Assembly (NCBI RefSeq): GCF_029168945.1
Contig: NC_083602.1
Span: forward strand, 77,148,600 to 77,212,599
Origin: Cannabis sativa
Taxonomy: Eukaryota; Streptophyta; Magnoliopsida; Rosales; Cannabaceae
Direction: 5' to 3'
DNA: 64,000 nucleotides
Made by a program: the position numbers and the translations under genes. Numbering within the stretch: position 1 is the first letter of the stretch; the number at the start of each line of letters is the position of its first letter. The notes beneath the pieces are model-generated. The model did not search any database. It saw only the letters and a program-made list of their open reading frames with translations, and was not told the DNA's origin. Of the stretch, positions 22,318 to 34,006 are shown piece after piece.

Positions 22318-22457
22318 TGTTGGACATTATTTTACCAGGATCTTAGATCTACTCACAAGTATGTTGATTAACACCCTAAATATGAACTTCTAAACCGATT
22401 ATGAAATAAACACATATAAAGCATTAGAAACCTTACATTGGGTGCAGCGGAATTAAA
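22318..22457 (-). repeat. 5' LTR of element X, 3' part (left of nested chromovirus)
   Basis: Reverse complement of the end of the copia LTR family also present at 34,007-35,877 and 58,749-60,637: the CCAACA end at 22,318, AGATCCTGGTAAAATAATGT, CTTGTGAGTAGATCTAAGAT and the TGCACCCAATGTAAGGTTT stretch. It is interrupted after GCGGAATTAAA by the chromovirus and resumes at 31,489. Confidence 0.85.
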
Positions 22458-24568
22458 TGTAATATCCTGGAAAATAAATAATATTTAAATAGATATATTT
22501 TATTAAATATGTAATTATTTTGGTAACGAAGTAAGATTTTGATCTTGCTTAGGGTAATTATTGAGAATTTACTCAATGAAATAAATAGCGTAATTTATTA
22601 ATTACGGAGATTATATTGGGATATGTGAGTACCGCATATATCAATTTCGAAATAAAATATTTTTTTTGGGCCCGGTAATTGTGGAAATTTAGCGATGTGG
22701 TCAGAAATGTCATGACGTTAATGGAAGAATTATTTTGGGAATATTCCGGATTAGGTTAGAAATTTTAGAATGTCGGTTTAATGGAATTAGCAAAATTACA
22801 AAAATGCCCTAGGTTATTTTAAAGTTTATTTTTATTTCATTGGGGGTAAATTAGTCTTTTTCTTTTAGGTTTTAGTGTCCCTTTTATTTTTGGGCTGGTA
22901 AGAAAAGAAAAAAAAAAAGAAATGAAATGAAAATGAAATGAAATGAAATGCATGAAACCTTATTTAAAGGGAATAGCTTCCAAGGCAAGAAACTAAGTTT
23001 CTTCTTCTTCTCCCTTTCGTGTGAACCAAGACCAGCCAGCAAGAGGATTGAAAGCTCACCATTTCACTTGAATTGAAGCAGCTTGTAGAACCTAAGTCCA
23101 ACCTAGAAACAATCAAGGTAAGTTCTCAACAATTTTTGGATTGAAAATCCTAGTTTTGAGTTAGTTTTGAAGTAGGGTTTTACTTCTTTGTTACTGTAGG
23201 ACTTAAACTAGGTTTGGGGTGTGTTTAGAGTAGGTTTTTGAGCATGATGGGAATGGTTTTAAGTGGTCTCCATGGCTGCTTGAATTGGTTTTGGTTTGTT
23301 GAAACCAAAGTTGAGTTTTCTTCACTTTGAAGTGTGATTTTGAGCAAATGGATATATTTCAATGAATTGGTTGTTGGGTTATGTCATGTTTACTATATTA
23401 TACTGTTTTGGAAGGTTTGAGCAGGTTTGGTGGAGGTTTGATTGGTTTTTAGGGTGAAAAACCAGAAATCACCATGGCTGCCAGGAAAAAAAGGCAGGCC
23501 GTTTTTCTGGGCGTCTGAAAAACGGCCGACCGTTTTTCCCAGGAAAGGGGGATTTTGGGTTTTTCTCCTCAAGTCCGATCTGTTTCGGGGTGTCTTTCGG
23601 AGTGGAATTCAGGGTGTTTTAGAGATGGTTAAGCTAGTTTGATCTGGGGGAAAGTAGGGTGTGTTCGGTTGTGAGAATAGTTGATTATCAGAAATTTGAT
23701 TAAGGTTTTCATTTGAGTTTTAATTGTCATGACATAGGACCGGAATTGCTTAGCTTGTTTTCCACTCAGGTCGGCCCGTACTCTTGATTTCTGAACCAAG
23801 GTAAGAAAAGCGGTAAGCACCGTATGTGGTTAAAGATTAATGGTTGAATGGAAGTGGCCTTGATTATTATCAAGACTTTGATTAAATATTTAATAAGCCT
23901 AGGTTATGACCTAGGGTTGGAAACGGTTATTACCGTTACGAGTAATTACTCTTGAAACCGCGGTTAGGTTTCTTACTTATCGTCTGCTTTATCGGGCAAC
24001 GATAGTGACATATTCAGCTCGTGGTTAACGAGTGGTAAAAAGGGGTACTTTATAAAGTACCAAGATTGTGTAATGTGAATGTGTAATGTGTAAAGGAATA
24101 CTTTATGATATTGTATAATGAGTAAACATATTGGTATGAGATTAAATTGATAATTATTTTCAGTTAACATTTTGGTTACTTTTCTTGCTGAGTCTCTGTG
24201 ACTCACGGATGCTTTATGGTGCAGGTAAAGGAAAGGCAAAAGTTGAGCAACCATGAGTTTGTGGTCGCAGCAGCAATGTACATACCGAGTACGGTGACAC
24301 GGCCCGATAAACAGGATGCTCTATTTTGATTGTATTTTGGAAGTATAAAGTTTATGTTGTAAAATACTTTGAAACCAGTTTGTGAATATTTTGAAAACAG
24401 GGGAACCCCGTAGTCCATATTACTTATCTTTTGTTAAACAGTTTAAAAGTTGAATTTTAATTATCAAAATTTAATTACCCACACTTTTAGTATAATTACA
24501 TATTATATAAATATCAGTATTTTATTAAATTGCACACACGTGGCGTCCCTGTTGGACAGGGCGTTACA
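22458..24568 (+). repeat. 5' LTR of chromovirus
   Basis: TG...CA bounded, 2,111 bp. Contains a poly-A/ATGAAATGAA microsatellite-like tract near 22,909-22,950 with length differences from the 3' LTR, then CCTTATTTAAAGGGAATAGC near 22,959-22,978, a likely promoter (TTTAAA), and a CTTCTTCTTCTCCCTTTCGTG leader. The related minus-strand solo LTRs at 41,352 and 50,570 share the CTGAGTCT...GTGACTCAC part. Confidence 0.95.
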
Positions 24569-24571
24569 ACA

Positions 24572-24583
24572 TGGTATCAGAGC
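24572..24583 (+). other. Primer-binding site, chromovirus (tRNA-iMet)
   Basis: TGGTATCAGAGC three bases after the 5' LTR end, complementary to the 3' end of initiator tRNA-Met. Confidence 0.9.
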
Positions 24584-24809
24584 GCCAAGGTTTTTAGATC
24601 CTGAAGACTGGTTTGATATGTACATTGGCTGCAAGGACCTGATCGACTCATGGTTTAGTAAGCTTTAAGTTAAAAGATAGTTTGTTAATTTTCTGATTAC
24701 CTGATTATTTGAATTATGTTGATATCGTAATGGTGTGGGTAGAATTATAATATATGGAAATACTTATCAGTATTGCTATTACATGGAATGTGATCGCAGG
24801 TGTATAGTT

Positions 24810-27800
24810 ATGCACCCGAGGCGGACTGGTAGGGGTACCCGTGAGCTAGCTGGGCTCGGGGCTGCCGGTGAGGGTGAGAACCCTCCACCACCACCTAACT
24901 GGGAAGAGTTATATGCTGCAATGCAAGAAAATATTCGACAGCAGGGTGAGCAAATCAGAGAATTAAGAGAGCAGCGAGCTCAGCCTGCTCTAAACCTTAA
25001 TCCTGATCCTCCGGCACCTCTGGTAGTGCCACCGGATGCAGGGAATCGTTTGGAACCATTATATGAGCGGTTCAGGAAGCAGAACCCGCGAGTGTTTGAG
25101 GGTGGTGTTGATCCACTCAAGGCGGAGCAATGGATGAGTATGATAACATCCATTTTTGATTTTATGCGAGTTGAAGATAATGACTGGGTCAGGTGTGCTA
25201 CTTATATGCTACGAGATGATGCCCGTATTTGGTGGGAGATGCTATCTCAGGGCCATGATCTGAATAACATGACCTGGGAAACTTTTCGGGCCTTATTTTA
25301 TGAGAAGTATTATAATGAGTCTATTAAGGCAGCAAAGGCAGAAGAGTTTATACGGTTAACTCAGGGTAGTATGACTGTGACAGAGTATGCTACTAAGTTT
25401 GATCGACTGGCAAAGTTTGCCTCAGATGAGGTGGCTACTGAAGCTGCTAGAAAAGCAAAGTTTATTCGGGGGCTGGATGAACACATCGCCCGGGATGTGA
25501 TTATTGCTTCTAAACAACCGGGGGTCGCCCGAACTTATGCTCAAATAGTTGAGTTGGCCTTAGTTTCTGAGGGTGCAGAAGCTCAGATACGAAAGAAAAA
25601 TATTGCCAGAAGAGATTCATGGAAGCAAACAGCAGGTGCTGGTTCGGGTAGGGGTACTGATCCCGGTGACCGCAAGAAAAGACCTAGTGAATCATCAGCA
25701 GCAGGCCCAAACAAAAGATTCCAGGGTAACCAAGGTTTCCGTCGTGGTGGAAACGAAAACTGGCGGACTTTTCCTGAATGTTCGAGATGTAAAAGGCATC
25801 ACCTGGGCGAGTGTCAGGCCAGGGCCTGTTTCCACTGTGGAATGGTGGGTCACATGAAGAGAAATTGTCCACAATTGCTACGACTAGAGCAAAAGAAGGA
25901 TGATACACCCACTCCTGCCCGAGTGTTTGCCCTGACTCAAGCTGAGGCTGATGCTGGTCCTTCTACTGTGACAGGTCAGCTTTCTGTTGCTGGTACTTTA
26001 TTGACTGTGTTAATTGATTCTGGTGCGACGCATTCTTATATTTCAAGTAGAATAATTGAGAAGCTGAATAAACCTAGTGATGTGCTTTCTAGAGGTTTTG
26101 GAACCTTGTTGCCTACTGGGGAGTTGGTTATCTCCAGCAGGTGGGTTCGATCCCTTCCAGTATTTGTGGAAGGAAGAGAGTTATCAGTTGATCTGATAGA
26201 ATTGAACCTGGAGGATTTTGATGTTATTTTGGGAATGGATTGGCTTGCTAAATACAACGCCACCATTGATTGTAAGAGAAAAATGGTAACTTTTCAGCCT
26301 GAGGGTGAGGATCCTTTTGTATTTGTGGGTAAGATGCAGGGATCTCGGATTCCTTTAATTTCAACACTTAAGGCAAGGGATTTGTTGTGTGAGGGGTGCA
26401 TTGGTTTCTTAGCAAGTGTTGTGGATATTACTAGGGAACCACTGGCGGGACCAGAGCATGTCCCAGTGGTTCGAGAATTTCTGGATGTGTTCCCAGAAGA
26501 GTTACCAGGGTTGCCACCAAAACGTGAAATTGATTTTGAGATTAATTTAATACCAGGAGCTGAGCCTGTATCGAAAGCTCCCTACAGGATGGCACCTGCG
26601 GAGCTGAAAGAGTTAAAAGTTCAATTACAGGGGATGATGGATTTAAAATTTACTAGACCTAGCACTTCACCTTGGGGTGCACCAGTTTTGTTCGTGAAAA
26701 AGAAAGATGGAACTTTACGAATGTGCATAGATTATCGGGAGTTAAACAAGTTGACAGTGAAGAATAAGTATCCTTTGCCAAGAATAGATGATTTATTTGA
26801 TCAGCTGCAGGGAAAGACTGTCTTTTCTAAGATTGATCTTCGGTCTGGTTATCACCAGCTGAGGATTCGGGAGGAGGATATTCCCAAGACAGCTTTCCGG
26901 ACCCGGTATGGCCATTACGAATTCCTGGTAATGTCCTTCGGATTAACAAATGCCCCAGCAGCATTTATGGACCTGATGAGCCGAGTGTTCAAAGACTTTC
27001 TGGATGATTTTGTTATTGTCTTTATTGATGACATTCTAATTTATTCAGACTCAGAAGAGACTCACGAAAGACATCTTCGAATGGTATTACAACGTCTCAG
27101 GGAACATAAGTTGTATGCCAAGTTTAAGAAATGTGAATTTTGGTTACCTCAGGTGAGTTTCTTGGGCCATGTGGTGAGTAAAGATGGTATTTTAGTGGAC
27201 CCAGTAAAGATCGAAGCAGTACGTGACTGGCCTCGACCTAAGTCAGCAACCGAAGTTAGAAGTTTCCTGGGGTTAGCAGGGTATTATCGAAGATTCGTTG
27301 AAGGCTTTGCAAAGATTTCTACGCCTTTAACTGAATTGACCCGAAAGAATTGTAAGTTTGTTTGGACTGACAAGTGTGAATGTAGTTTCCAGGAATTGAA
27401 GCAAAGGTTGATTACCGCTCCTGTGTTAACTTTACCAAAAAGTGATGAAAAGTTCGTGATTTATTGTGATGCATCCAAACAAGGGTTAGGTTGTGTTCTT
27501 ATGCAGACAGGGAGAGTGATTGCTTATGCATCCAGGCAATTGAAGGAGTATGAACAACGATATCCTACCCATGATATTGAATTAGCAGCGGTTGTCTTTG
27601 CACTAAAAGTTTGGCGTCACTATCTGTATGGTGAGAAGTGTGAAATTTATACAGATCACAAAAGCCTCAAGTACTTTTTCACTCAGAAGGATTTAAATAT
27701 GAGGCAACGACGATGGTTAGAACTGGTCAAAGATTATGACTGCGAGATTCTCTACCACCCTGGTAAAGCAAATGTGGTAGCGGATGCTCTAAGTCGGAAA

Positions 27801-29345
27801 GGACCAGGGCAAGTTTGTGAACTAAAGGAAATCTCAGCAAAGTTGGCTGAGGATATGACGAGAGCGGGAATTGAATTTGTAATTGGAAAACTTGCTAATA
27901 TCACCATACAGTCTGATTTATTGGAAAGGATTAGAGTAGCTCAACAAGGAGATCTTGAGTTACGGGGGCATAATGAGAAGTTAGAGGCCGGATTGGCAAA
28001 AGATTTTTCATGTTTATCTGATGGGTTGTTACGATACAAGAACAGAATCTGTGTGCCGGTTGATAAAGAAATCAGACAGGAGATTCTTGATGAATCTCAT
28101 ACTACACCGTACTCCTTACACCCAGGAACAACCAAGATGTATCATGATGTGAAAGCTTTATACTGGTGGTCGGGTATGAAGAGGGATATTGTTGAATATG
28201 TGTCAAAATGCTTAACCTGTCAACAAATTAAAGCAGAACACCAAAGGCCGGCAGGTTTGCTTCAACCTCTAAAGATTCCTGAATGGAAATGGGAAGACAT
28301 CACCATGGATTTTGTGGTGGGTTTACCCAGAACAGTAGGGTATTATGATTCTATTTGGGTAATAGTGGATCGATATACGAAGTCCGCTCACTTTCTCCCG
28401 GTGAGGACAACGTATACAGTGGATCAATATGCTGATTTGTATATCAAGGAGATAGTTCGACTTCATGGTGCCCCAAAGTCGATAGTTTCAGATCGAGATC
28501 CAAAATTTACATCCAAATTTTGGGAAAGTTTACAGCAAGCAATGGGTACTAAGTTGAAATTCAGTACAGCTTTTCATCCTCAAACCGATGGTCAATCTGA
28601 AAGGACTATCCAGATACTTGAGGATATGTTGAGGGCATGTGTAATGGATTTTGAAGGTTCTTGGAACAAGTACCTACCTCTGATTGAGTTTTCTTATAAC
28701 AATAGTTATCAGAGTACCATTGGCATGGCTCCGTATGAGATGCTTTATGGAAGGAAATGTCGATCACCTATTCACTGGGATGAGGCTGGTGAACGTAGGT
28801 ACCTTGGACCTGAAGCTGTCCAAAGAACGAGCGAGGCTATTGAAAAGATTCGAGCTCGTATGCTTGCTTCCCAAAGTAGACAGAAAAGCTACGCATATCC
28901 AAAGCGTAAAGATGTTGAATTCCAAGTTGGGGATTTTGTTTTTCTTCGGGTATCCCCAATGAAAGGAATTCGAAGGTTCGGGAAGAAAGGAAAGTTGAGT
29001 CCCAGATTTATTGGTCCATTTGAGATTCTTGAGAAAGTAGGTCAGGTAGCTTATCGGTTGGCTCTACCTCCTGCTTTATCTGGGGTTCATAACGTGTTTC
29101 ATGTCTCGATTCTTCGAAAATATGTATCTGATACAACTCATATCTTAAGTTATGAAGACATTGAGCTTCAAACCGACCTGTCATATGAAGAACAACCAGT
29201 ACAGATCTTAGATAGGAAAGAAAAGGTGCTGCGGAACAAGACTATTCCGCTAGTTAAAGTGATGTGGCGGAACAGCAAAGTTGAAGAAGCGACTTGGGAG
29301 TTAGAGTCGCAGATGCGGGAGTTGTATCCCGAGCTTTTCAGGTAA
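24810..29345 (+). CDS. Chromovirus Gag-Pol polyprotein, intact
   Basis: One open frame encodes Gag, protease, reverse transcriptase, RNase H and integrase. The frame is open upstream too, but the Arg-rich [11 protein letters not shown] at 24,810 resembles the usual chromovirus Gag start and gives 1,511 residues. By residue: Gag core about 90-245; zinc knuckle [14 protein letters not shown] 340-353; protease DSGATHS with D403; RT with FIDD 738-741; RNase H D887 (YCDAS) and TDHKSLKYF; integrase HHCC zinc finger (H1097 to CLTC at 1134), then D1167, D1228 and E1264 with 35 residues between the last two (DD35E). The C-terminus, after FHVSILRKY, has a chromodomain-like segment ending EEATWELE, typical of Tekay/Del chromoviruses and thought to steer integration to heterochromatin. 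There are no frameshifts or stops, so it may be active. Confidence 0.95.
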   Translation: MHPRRTGRGTRELAGLGAAGEGENPPPPPNWEELYAAMQENIRQQGEQIRELREQRAQPALNLNPDPPAPLVVPPDAGNRLEPLYERFRKQNPRVFEGGVDPLKAEQWMSMITSIFDFMRVEDNDWVRCATYMLRDDARIWWEMLSQGHDLNNMTWETFRALFYEKYYNESIKAAKAEEFIRLTQGSMTVTEYATKFDRLAKFASDEVATEAARKAKFIRGLDEHIARDVIIASKQPGVARTYAQIVELALVSEGAEAQIRKKNIARRDSWKQTAGAGSGRGTDPGDRKKRPSESSAAGPNKRFQGNQGFRRGGNENWRTFPECSRCKRHHLGECQARACFHCGMVGHMKRNCPQLLRLEQKKDDTPTPARVFALTQAEADAGPSTVTGQLSVAGTLLTVLIDSGATHSYISSRIIEKLNKPSDVLSRGFGTLLPTGELVISSRWVRSLPVFVEGRELSVDLIELNLEDFDVILGMDWLAKYNATIDCKRKMVTFQPEGEDPFVFVGKMQGSRIPLISTLKARDLLCEGCIGFLASVVDITREPLAGPEHVPVVREFLDVFPEELPGLPPKREIDFEINLIPGAEPVSKAPYRMAPAELKELKVQLQGMMDLKFTRPSTSPWGAPVLFVKKKDGTLRMCIDYRELNKLTVKNKYPLPRIDDLFDQLQGKTVFSKIDLRSGYHQLRIREEDIPKTAFRTRYGHYEFLVMSFGLTNAPAAFMDLMSRVFKDFLDDFVIVFIDDILIYSDSEETHERHLRMVLQRLREHKLYAKFKKCEFWLPQVSFLGHVVSKDGILVDPVKIEAVRDWPRPKSATEVRSFLGLAGYYRRFVEGFAKISTPLTELTRKNCKFVWTDKCECSFQELKQRLITAPVLTLPKSDEKFVIYCDASKQGLGCVLMQTGRVIAYASRQLKEYEQRYPTHDIELAAVVFALKVWRHYLYGEKCEIYTDHKSLKYFFTQKDLNMRQRRWLELVKDYDCEILYHPGKANVVADALSRKGPGQVCELKEISAKLAEDMTRAGIEFVIGKLANITIQSDLLERIRVAQQGDLELRGHNEKLEAGLAKDFSCLSDGLLRYKNRICVPVDKEIRQEILDESHTTPYSLHPGTTKMYHDVKALYWWSGMKRDIVEYVSKCLTCQQIKAEHQRPAGLLQPLKIPEWKWEDITMDFVVGLPRTVGYYDSIWVIVDRYTKSAHFLPVRTTYTVDQYADLYIKEIVRLHGAPKSIVSDRDPKFTSKFWESLQQAMGTKLKFSTAFHPQTDGQSERTIQILEDMLRACVMDFEGSWNKYLPLIEFSYNNSYQSTIGMAPYEMLYGRKCRSPIHWDEAGERRYLGPEAVQRTSEAIEKIRARMLASQSRQKSYAYPKRKDVEFQVGDFVFLRVSPMKGIRRFGKKGKLSPRFIGPFEILEKVGQVAYRLALPPALSGVHNVFHVSILRKYVSDTTHILSYEDIELQTDLSYEEQPVQILDRKEKVLRNKTIPLVKVMWRNSKVEEATWELESQMRELYPELFR

Positions 29346-29366
29346 ATTTTGAGGACAAAATTCCTA

Positions 29367-29376
29367 TAAGGGGGGA
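29367..29376 (+). other. Polypurine tract of the chromovirus
   Basis: AAGGGGGGAT-type purine run just before the 3' LTR start at 29,381; the primer for plus-strand DNA synthesis. Confidence 0.85.
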
Positions 29377-29380
29377 TAGT

Positions 29381-31483
29381 TGTAATATCCCGGAAAATAA
29401 ATAATATTTAAATAGATATATTTTATTAAATATGTAATTATTTTGGTAACGAAGTAAGATTTTGATCTTGCTTAGGGTAATTATTGAGAATTTACTCAAT
29501 GAAATAAATAGCGTAATTTATTAATTACGGAGATTATATTGGGATATGTGAGTACCGCAGATATCAATTTCGAAATAAAATATTTTTTTTGGGCTCGGTA
29601 ATTGTGGAAATTTAGCGATGTGGTTAGAAATGTCATGACGTTAATGGAAGAATTATTTTGGGAATATTCCGGATTAGGTTAGAAATTTTAGAATGTCGGT
29701 TTAATGGAATTAGCAAAATTACAAAAATGCCCTAGGTTATTTTAAAGTTTATTTTTATTTCATTGGGGGTAAATTAGTCTTTTTCTTTTAGGTTTTAGTG
29801 TCCCTTTTATTTTTGGGCTGGTAAGAAAAGAAAAAAAAAATAAAATGAAATGAAATGAAAATGAAATGCATGAAACCTTATTTAAAGGGAATAGCTTCCA
29901 AGGCAAGAAACTAAGTTTCTTCTTCTTCTCCCTTTCGTGTGAACCAAGACCAGCCAGCAAGAGAATTGAAAGCTCACCATTTCACTTGAATTGAAGCAGC
30001 TTGTAGAACCTAAGTCCAACCTAGAAACAATCAAGGTAAGTTCTCAACAATTTTTGGATTGAAAATCCTAGTTTTGAGTTAGTTTTGAAGTAGGGTTTTA
30101 CTTCTTTGTTACTGTAGGACTTAAACTAGGTTTGGGGTGTGTTTAGGGTAGGTTTTTGAGCATGATGGGAATGGTTTTAAGTGGTCTCCATGGCTGTTTG
30201 AATTGGTTTTGGTTTGTTGAAACCAAAGTTGAGTTTTCTTCACTTTGAAGTGTGATTTTGAGCAAATGGATATATTTCAATGAATTGGTTGTTGGGTTAT
30301 GTCATGTTTACTATATTATACTGTTTTGGAAGGTTTGAGCAGGTTTGGTGGAGGTTTGATTGGTTTTTGGGGTGAAAAACCAGAAATCACCATGGCTGCC
30401 AGGAAAAAAAGGCAGGCCGTTTTTCTGGGTGTCTGAAAAACGGCCGACCGTTTTTCCCAGGAAAGGGGGATTTTGGGTTTTTCTCCTCAAGTCCGATCTG
30501 TTTCGGGGTGTCTTTCGGAGTGGAATTCAGGGTGTTTTAGAGATGGTTAAGCTAGTTTGATCTGGGGGAAAGTAGGGTGTGTTCGGTTGTGAGAATAGTT
30601 GATTATCAGAAATTTGATTAAGGTTTTCATTTGAGTTTTAATTGTCATGACATAGGACCGGAATTGCTTAGCTTGTTTTCCACTCAGGTCGGCCCGTACT
30701 CTTGATTTCTGAACCAAGGTAAGAAAAGCGGTAAGCACCGTATGTGGTTAAAGATTAATGGTTGAATGGAAGTGGCCTTGATTATTATCAAGACTTTGAT
30801 TAAATATTTAATAAGCCTAGGTTATGACCTAGGGTTGGAAACGGTTATTACCGTTACGAGTAATTACTCTTGAAACCGCGGTTAGGTTTCTTACTTATCG
30901 TCTGCTTTAGGCAACGATAGTGACATATTCAGCTCGTGGTTAACGAGTGGTAAAAAGGGGTACTTTATAAAGTACCAAGATTGTGTAATGTGAATGTGTA
31001 ATGTGTGAAGGAATACTTTATGATATTGTATAATGAGTAAACATATTGGTATGAGATTAAATTGATAATTATTTTCAGTTAACATTTTGGTTACTTTTCT
31101 TGCTGAGTCTCTGTGACTCACGGATGCTTTATGGTGTAGGTAAAGGAAAGGCAAAAGTTGAGCAACCATGAGTTTGTGGTCGCAGCAGCAATGTACATAC
31201 CAGCTGCAGTGACACGGCCCAGTAAACAGGATGCTCTATTTTGATTGTATTTTGGAAGTATAAAGTTTATGTTGTAAAATACTTTGAAACCAGTTTGTGA
31301 ATATTTTGAAAACAGGAGAACCCCGTAGTCCATATTACTTATCTTTTGTTAAACAGTTTAAAAGTTGAATTTTAATTATCAAAATTTAATTACCGACACT
31401 TTTAGTATAATTACATATTATATAAATATCAGTATTTTATTAAATTGCACACACGTGGCGTCCCTGTTGGACAGGGCGTTACA
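29381..31483 (+). repeat. 3' LTR of chromovirus
   Basis: 2,103 bp, nearly identical to 22,458-24,568. Main differences: CCTGG/CCCGG at the start, the ATGAAATGAA tract, loss of TCG in GCTTTATCGGGC near 30,908, and a small cluster near 31,201 (CAGCTGCAG for GAGTACGG). Confidence 0.95.
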
Positions 31484-31488
31484 TTAAA

Positions 31489-32101
31489 TGTCTCCTTCCG
31501 TTCAGATCTCTAACCCTTGTATCCTTTCTATCGCAGAGTATTATCAAGATCTGAACCTGGATCTCTTTCTCTCCTTCCTTAGTGCTGAAACTCCTTCTTG
31601 TTGAATGTTTTTCTTCACGATCTTCCTCACTATGATTGAGGTATCACTTGCTGTGTGTAGGCACTACTCTAATCACTAAGTGGTTCGAAATTCAAGAGGG
31701 AAGAAGAGAGTTTAAAGTGGCGGCTAGGGTTTTAGAAAGAGAAGGCTCATGCACCCAACCTGAGCTTTACTTTAACCAATGCTCTGGAAAGAACATAGCA
31801 TTTCTCCAAATGCAAGTAAACTCTGTTGTAGATTATCATATTAGTAAAACCCTATGTCTGATAAATCTAGGAATCTTTATTCACATAGTCATGTTTACTT
31901 TCCAATATGTTGACAACACAATGAATAGATTCAAGTATGTGAAAAGGGTTTCAGATGAATTTATAAATCAAATAGACAAGCAATTGATAAGGTGAACCAA
32001 AACATACACAAATGAATGAAAAATACTTCTGTTTCTTTATTGATGTTGAATAAAATGGATTACATTGAAATAGAGTTTTATATAGGGCATAAAACCCAAT
32101 A
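31489..32101 (-). repeat. 5' LTR of element X, 5' part (right of nested chromovirus)
   Basis: Continues 22,318-22,457 after the chromovirus. Reverse-complement matches to the LTR at 58,749-60,637 include TCAGATCTCTAACCCTTGTA, CACTATGATTGAGGTAT, GCTGTGTGTAGGCACTACTC, GCCAACCTGAGC-type sequence, TGCAAGTAAACTCT and the start CATAAAACCCAAT. Where the full LTR has about 1.1 kb between its TTGGATGCATGG and CTCTCTTCTTCC stretches, this copy has none, so it is internally deleted (about 750 bp in total). ORFs here are chance. Confidence 0.8.
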
Positions 32102-34006
32102 ATACGTATCTTGTTCATAGTGGTTTTGACAAGATCAATCTCTGCAAAGAGTAAATATTCCTATATCCTCTGAAAATAAGTTCATCTCATTCGCAGATGG
32201 ATGTACATTCAGGGGTGGATATGAGTTTTTCGTTATATTCTTAAAACGATCACTCTAGACTTTACCTTATGCAAAGAAATTTGAAATGTTTGAAAATTTT
32301 CATGAATTTCTAGCAATGGTGAAAACCATTAAGGTAATTGGTTAAAGATCTTGCGAACTGATAGGGGTGGAGAAATAGTTAGTAGATATGCCGTTCAAAG
32401 ATCATTAAGTTGATTTTGAATTATATCCAAACTTACCTCCCCAGAAATTCGAGTTACATATTATTGATTAGTTACTAATCGTTGCCTTAAGTCCTTCTAT
32501 GGTAATACAATTTCAGAATGATGCAATGGTTGGGTACTTAGTGTAAACCATTACTAGATTCATGGATGACCTAATTGAAATCTTAAGAAAAGCTAGAACT
32601 GTTAACCATGGTTTGCATGTTTGTTAGCTATTCTAAGTGATTAGGGGTGGAACATCCCATAGTCGATAGATAAGAAAGTGTTTGTTTAAACAAATAGTAA
32701 TCTTCTAAGAAAATGACTAAGTCTGAAAATAAAGTAACAAATAAAGGAGATATTTTTTTTGATTCCATAAGTGTTCTATCATCTTATTCGATACTAGATG
32801 ATCCCACTGCCTCTGTTCTCTTGACACAACCGAAGAGGTTAATACCATTTAGTTTTCTTAGACATAATTCACGGTACCTTGTCGTAGTGGGAGGGTTTCT
32901 AGGAACTCACCTTCTTATGACTTGGAAGACACTAGTGATTAAAATCCATTGTAAGTTTAAACAAGTAATGGATTGTCAACATAAGAAACTAAGAAGAAAA
33001 TCCAAGAGAACTATGGTTTGATCCATTCACATGGAATAACCTAAGGTTTTCTATTACAAGGACAAGAATGGAAATTTTCGTGTATAAGTCTATTCAATGG
33101 ACTTAACAAGACTTCCTGTTCCTAGTATTATAGGTTTGAGTTTATCTAAACCTATGGCTTGTGGTATACCTGGCAATTACTTACTCTAATGCAAGTAACT
33201 TACTTTAGTAAGATGCTGAAGCATTTTCTTTTCTAATGGCAATCTATAGAAGCTTCTTGACTTCTAGGCATAGATTTTATTTATCTAAGGAAAAGTCTCA
33301 ACTATTCCAGAAAAGATAAACCGTGAAAGAATTAACAGTGTGAGGTCTCAGATATGCTTTAGTATGCCTTAGACCAGACACCTGCTGTTGAGTGGGAGTA
33401 ATGAGTAGGTATCAGATTAATCCAGAAGAGGAACATTGGAAGACAATCAAGTAAATCTTAAGATTAAGAAGAGGAACTATATGTTAGTCGATAAGGGTGT
33501 GTTTAAAACTCTTAGACTACACCACATCAGATTTCGAGACTTGCCTTTGTGCTAGAAAGTCTGCTGATAAGATGGTGATTACTCTGGGGGTGGAGTAGTG
33601 ATTTTGGAGAAGTGTAAAAACCTATCTGAAGTCTCTAGGTCTACCAGAGAGAGACTGAATGTTAAAGTTGCAGGAAAGGTACTTATTCAGTCTAAGGAAA
33701 GTTCTATACATTTGTGGCACCGTTCCAACTTGTCTTAACTACTAGTGTTATTTCCTGATTAACCAAAAAGTAGTTGCCAAAAGTATAGAATCCAGTATCC
33801 CAAGAGAGTAGACATATAGAGAGGAATTTCACAATATCAAGGATTTTGTGATTAAGGAAGAGTAATGGTGGAGGAAAGGTTGTGTTTAATTCAACCTGTC
33901 AGATCCTATTACGAGGAGTATACTACTACTACACTTGATTTGTATATCAAGGTGTTGAGATTATTTGAAATGCAGATTTTGTTTTATATTAGTGCTAGTG
34001 GGAGTT
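32102..34006 (+). pseudogene. Decayed copia pol (element Y): integrase, RT and RNase H remnants
   Basis: Frames are broken by many stops and indels, but copia landmarks appear in order: integrase-like FEMFENFHEF with a following GK-type segment (about 32,280-32,400), an RT-region stretch (about 32,890-33,040), then MSRYQINPEEEHWKTIK near 33,390-33,455 and SDFETC...RKSADK near 33,525-33,575, which matches the RNase H part of Tork/Angela-type copia (SRYQ.NPG..HW and SDFQ.....RKST). The 5' end is cut by element X at 32,101. It is followed by a purine tract (AGTGGGAG, 33,995-34,004) and the 3' LTR. No product can be made. Confidence 0.65.

Larger units (their letters stand above)
22453..31488 (+). 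mobile_element. Complete Ty3/gypsy chromovirus (Tekay/Del-like), with TSD TTAAA
   Basis: Full-length LTR retrotransposon at 22,458-31,483 between 5-bp target duplications TTAAA (22,453-22,457 and 31,484-31,488). LTRs start TGTAATATCC and end GGGCGTTACA, and are 2,111 and 2,103 bp long. By eye they differ at only about 20 positions plus a few small indels, mostly C/T transitions, so the insertion is young. PBS, PPT and one open gag-pol are all present, so it may be autonomous. It landed in the minus-strand copia LTR of element X. Confidence 0.95.

Noticed and set aside
23442..24418. Several short ORFs repeated identically near 30,360-31,333
   Set aside because: They are duplicated only because they lie in the two chromovirus LTRs.
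24572..24583. Fragment of a tRNA gene
   Set aside because: The short match to initiator tRNA-Met is explained as the retrotransposon primer-binding site; no tRNA fold surrounds it.
31636..31995. 119-codon plus-strand ORF
   Set aside because: It lies antisense in the minus-strand copia LTR and its peptide matches nothing; the DNA aligns with LTR sequence at 58,749-60,637.
32713..33021. 102-codon ORF
   Set aside because: It is a stretch of decayed copia RT region that happens to be open; no separate gene.
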